Source: JBAROU01 sp049642385
GTDB taxonomy: Bacteria > Chloroflexota > Dehalococcoidia > DSTF01 > RBG-16-68-14
Direction of reading: 5' to 3'
DNA length: 5,245 bases
NCBI GenBank assembly: GCA_049642385.1
Contig: JBAROU010000195.1
Location: 1 to 5,245, forward strand
Below, in pieces: positions 5,233 through 5,245 of the stretch. The stretch's first letter is position 1; each line of letters opens with the position of its first letter. The notes beneath the pieces were generated by a model. That model did not search any database and was not told where the DNA came from. It saw nothing but the letters and a program-made list of their open reading frames with translations. The position numbers were made by a program, and so were the translations under genes.

Positions 5233-5245
5233 CGTTTCCTAAGCC
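5233..5245. other. Window tail after the regulator stop
   Basis: Only 13 bases follow the regulator's TAG stop. No terminator or further gene can be recognised in them, so it is unknown whether the operon continues. Confidence 0.6.

Overview
The window is GC-rich bacterial chromosomal DNA with tightly packed genes, strong Shine-Dalgarno sites and 4-base start/stop overlaps. The 240-residue OmpR/PhoB-type regulator, the CxH...CxxC mini zinc-ribbon protein and the YggT-like protein are of a style I associate with Chloroflexota (Thermomicrobia-like) or related high-GC soil or thermophilic bacteria. That assignment is inference from protein style only; nothing in the window is a taxonomic marker.

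Layout. At the left edge (1-292, minus strand) lies the N-terminal part of a YggT-like membrane protein. A divergent intergenic region (293-483) carries three ACGGCCGC repeats. It leads into a plus-strand cluster of three very small genes (about 484-1058): a short basic protein whose reading frame appears broken near 511-520, a 79-residue putative zinc-ribbon protein and a 47-residue two-helix membrane peptide. The three are linked by GTGA and ATGA overlaps. A 12-bp perfect hairpin with a TTCG loop (1092-1119) closes the cluster and may also serve the convergent gene on the other strand.

The rest is a two-component signalling locus. A stand-alone CheY-like receiver (1152-1514, minus) is divergent from a 940-residue soluble hybrid-sensor kinase with order PAS-GAF-PAS-PAS-PAS-HisKA-HATPase (1691-4513, plus). 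The kinase overlaps by 4 bases an OmpR-family DNA-binding response regulator (4510-5232). The 176-bp region between the receiver and the kinase holds a plausible sigma-70-type promoter for the kinase operon and an 8-bp perfect inverted repeat just upstream of the receiver start.

Likely working model (inference): the kinase senses an intracellular or diffusible signal through its PAS/GAF array, autophosphorylates at His725 and passes phosphate to Asp55 of the OmpR-type regulator, which controls transcription. The divergent single-domain receiver could be a second phosphoacceptor, acting as a phosphate sink, a relay protein or an allosteric partner. I found no CRISPR array, tRNA, rRNA, transposase or phage gene. 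The most unusual parts are the micro-operon of tiny coupled genes with its apparent frameshift, and the kinase with an orphan receiver sharing a palindrome-bearing promoter region.
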